DNA of 14,336 nt from an uncultured Streptococcus sp. (GTDB taxonomy: Bacteria > Bacillota > Bacilli > Lactobacillales > Streptococcaceae), in NCBI RefSeq assembly GCF_938036805.1, contig NZ_CALHWC010000056.1, positions 1 through 14,336 of the forward strand, in the 5' to 3' direction. The notes under the pieces are model-generated. The model saw only the letters and a list, made by a program, of their open reading frames with translations, was not told the DNA's origin and did not search any database. The position numbers and the translations under genes were made by a program. The stretch's first letter is position 1, and each line of letters starts with the position of its first letter. Positions 13,382 through 14,336 of this stretch are shown piece after piece.

Positions 13382-13399
13382 TTATGTTTTCTAACATAA
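13382..13399. promoter_or_regulatory. Palindromic regulator site candidate upstream of acnA
   Basis: TTATGTTTTCTAACATAA has perfect 7-bp arms (TTATGTT/AACATAA) around four bases, centred about 64 bases upstream of the predicted acnA start, a typical activator position. It matches the CodY box at only about half the positions, so CodY, although a known regulator of these genes in related bacteria, is not supported by this site. The binding protein is unknown. Confidence 0.4.
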
Positions 13400-13456
13400 A
13401 AATACAGTTTTTAAAATAAAGACAAACTGTACCAATTATTTTCTTTAGCAATCAAG

Positions 13457-13486
13457 AAAAAAACAAGCACCATCTCGGTGCTTGTT
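13457..13486 (-). terminator. Terminator of the corA-like gene
   Basis: On the minus strand AACAAGCACC pairs perfectly with GGTGCTTGTT around a 5-nt loop (13462-13486), and the T tract runs to 13457. It starts 27 bp after the stop codon and insulates the acnA promoter. Confidence 0.92.
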
Positions 13487-13513
13487 ATAGAAAAATAATT
13501 TGATTTCAGAAAT

Positions 13514-14336
13514 TTACTTCTTATTGGCCAACCATTTTAGCAGCTTGGTCAGAAGTCCCCAAATGACTAGACTAATGATAACAATATAAATCCAGGCATT
13601 TTTATCATTAGACAATGGCAAAGGAACATTCATACCAAAGAAACCAGTGATAACTGCAAGTACTGCCAGAAGGACCGAAATAATAGTCAGGACAGTCAAA
13701 TTGTCATTCAGATTGTTGTTCAGGATATTATTGTAGGAGCCTGAGAGCTGACTGAGAACTTGAGCAATCAGATCAGTCATCGAAACGAGCTGACGAGCCT
13801 CAATCATGGCATCCTCAAACTGTTCAGTTTCTAAGTCGTCAAAACGGCGGTAAATACCATGGCTTTTGATATGCTCTAGAAGCATGCGGTTCTGCTTAGC
13901 CGCAGCAACTAAATAGACCATTGAGGTTTCCAAGTCTGACAGAGCAAATAGGTGCTTTTTAGTAGTTGTCTGGCGCAGAAGAGTATTAATTTCATCCTTG
14001 CGCTTGTCCATCCGCTCAACGACTGGATAGTAAGAATTGGAGATCAACTCTAGACTCGCAAAGAGAAATTTATAGACCGATACTGGCTCATGACGCTCAG
14101 TATAGGCCTTCATCATATCAACAACATAGGCATTGTCCTGATTACTGATAGTAATGAGCCTCCCCTCCTGAGCCACAAAGGTCATCGGAATCGTCTCATA
14201 ATGTTCCTTATCTGTCGCTAGATTAAGGACATTGTAGATAAAGACAACAGTTCCATTCTCACGATTGTAGTCCATGTGAGCCCGCTCGTTCTTATCGAGC
14301 GCATACTCGATGGTCTCTTTATCAATTTCATAATCC
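13514..14336 (-). CDS. corA: CorA-family divalent cation (Mg2+) transporter (partial, 5' end cut by window)
   Basis: The visible 273 residues cover most of a CorA-type pentameric membrane channel for magnesium. The frame stays open to the right edge, with EIDKETIEYALDKNERAHMD before the in-frame methionine at 14275, so that methionine is internal and about 30-40 N-terminal residues are missing. The large cytoplasmic domain has the long helical stretch expected for the family. Two membrane helices lie at the C-terminus, the first ending in the signature GFFGMN and the second at AWIYIVIISLVIWGLL, followed by a basic tail. The loop after GMN reads VPLPLSND rather than the classical MPEL, as in many Firmicute members, so selectivity for Mg2+ over Co2+ or Zn2+ cannot be settled. 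It has its own terminator and is separate from the acnA operon. Confidence 0.9.
   Translation of the reverse strand, partial: DYEIDKETIEYALDKNERAHMDYNRENGTVVFIYNVLNLATDKEHYETIPMTFVAQEGRLITISNQDNAYVVDMMKAYTERHEPVSVYKFLFASLELISNSYYPVVERMDKRKDEINTLLRQTTTKKHLFALSDLETSMVYLVAAAKQNRMLLEHIKSHGIYRRFDDLETEQFEDAMIEARQLVSMTDLIAQVLSQLSGSYNNILNNNLNDNLTVLTIISVLLAVLAVITGFFGMNVPLPLSNDKNAWIYIVIISLVIWGLLTKLLKWLANKK

Noticed and set aside
13382..13399. A CodY box upstream of acnA.
   Set aside because: Only about half of the fixed positions of AATTTTCNGAAAATT match in either orientation.
13513..14275. The methionine at 14275 as the start of the corA-like gene.
   Set aside because: The frame stays open to the right edge with CorA-like residues, and no ribosome site precedes this methionine.

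Overview
The window looks like chromosome from an oral Streptococcus of the sanguinis/gordonii type. The evidence is the low-GC Firmicute gene style with strong AGGAGG ribosome sites, the tagatose-6-phosphate genes lacA/lacB, the streptococcal form of the CshA helicase, an aconitase/citrate synthase/isocitrate dehydrogenase cluster, and a repeat with the ends of a streptococcal BOX element. Species cannot be fixed from the sequence alone. Nearly every gene lies on the minus strand, so gene order reads from right to left.

Region 1 (about 5.8 kb down to 1) is a galactose module. lacR, a DeoR-family repressor, comes first with its own promoter and terminator. A near-consensus promoter carrying a cre-like site then drives EIIA, EIIB and EIIC of a galactitol-family PTS, followed by a LacX/GalM-type sugar epimerase. 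A second promoter, bracketed by two TGTTT/AAACA palindromes, drives lacA and lacB, with a BOX-like repeat between them. lacB runs off the left edge about seven residues before its expected end; lacC and lacD are not in the window. Read together, the PTS probably imports galactose as galactose-6-phosphate, LacAB isomerises it to tagatose-6-phosphate, and LacR and CcpA control the module.

Region 2 (5.9 to 7.8 kb) is the DEAD-box RNA helicase gene cshA. A perfect-palindrome terminator follows it. A roughly 215-nt leader precedes it, with an early intrinsic terminator, a tiny basic ORF and a BOX-like repeat. This leader is the best candidate in the window for an undescribed regulatory element.

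Region 3 (7.8 to 8.3 kb) is the only clear plus-strand gene: a 132-residue membrane protein of unknown function whose promoter overlaps a Fur-family-like operator. It shares a bidirectional terminator with the convergent icd gene.

Region 4 (8.3 to 13.5 kb) is the acnA-gltA-icd operon, the oxidative branch of an incomplete TCA cycle that makes 2-oxoglutarate, the precursor of glutamate. The Icd coenzyme-site residues are those of NAD-dependent enzymes. Region 5 (13.5 kb to the right edge) is a CorA-type magnesium transporter gene, cut off at its 5' end.

I found no phage, IS element, CRISPR array, tRNA or rRNA. Most of the window is well-understood metabolism; the novelty lies mainly in the non-coding segments.
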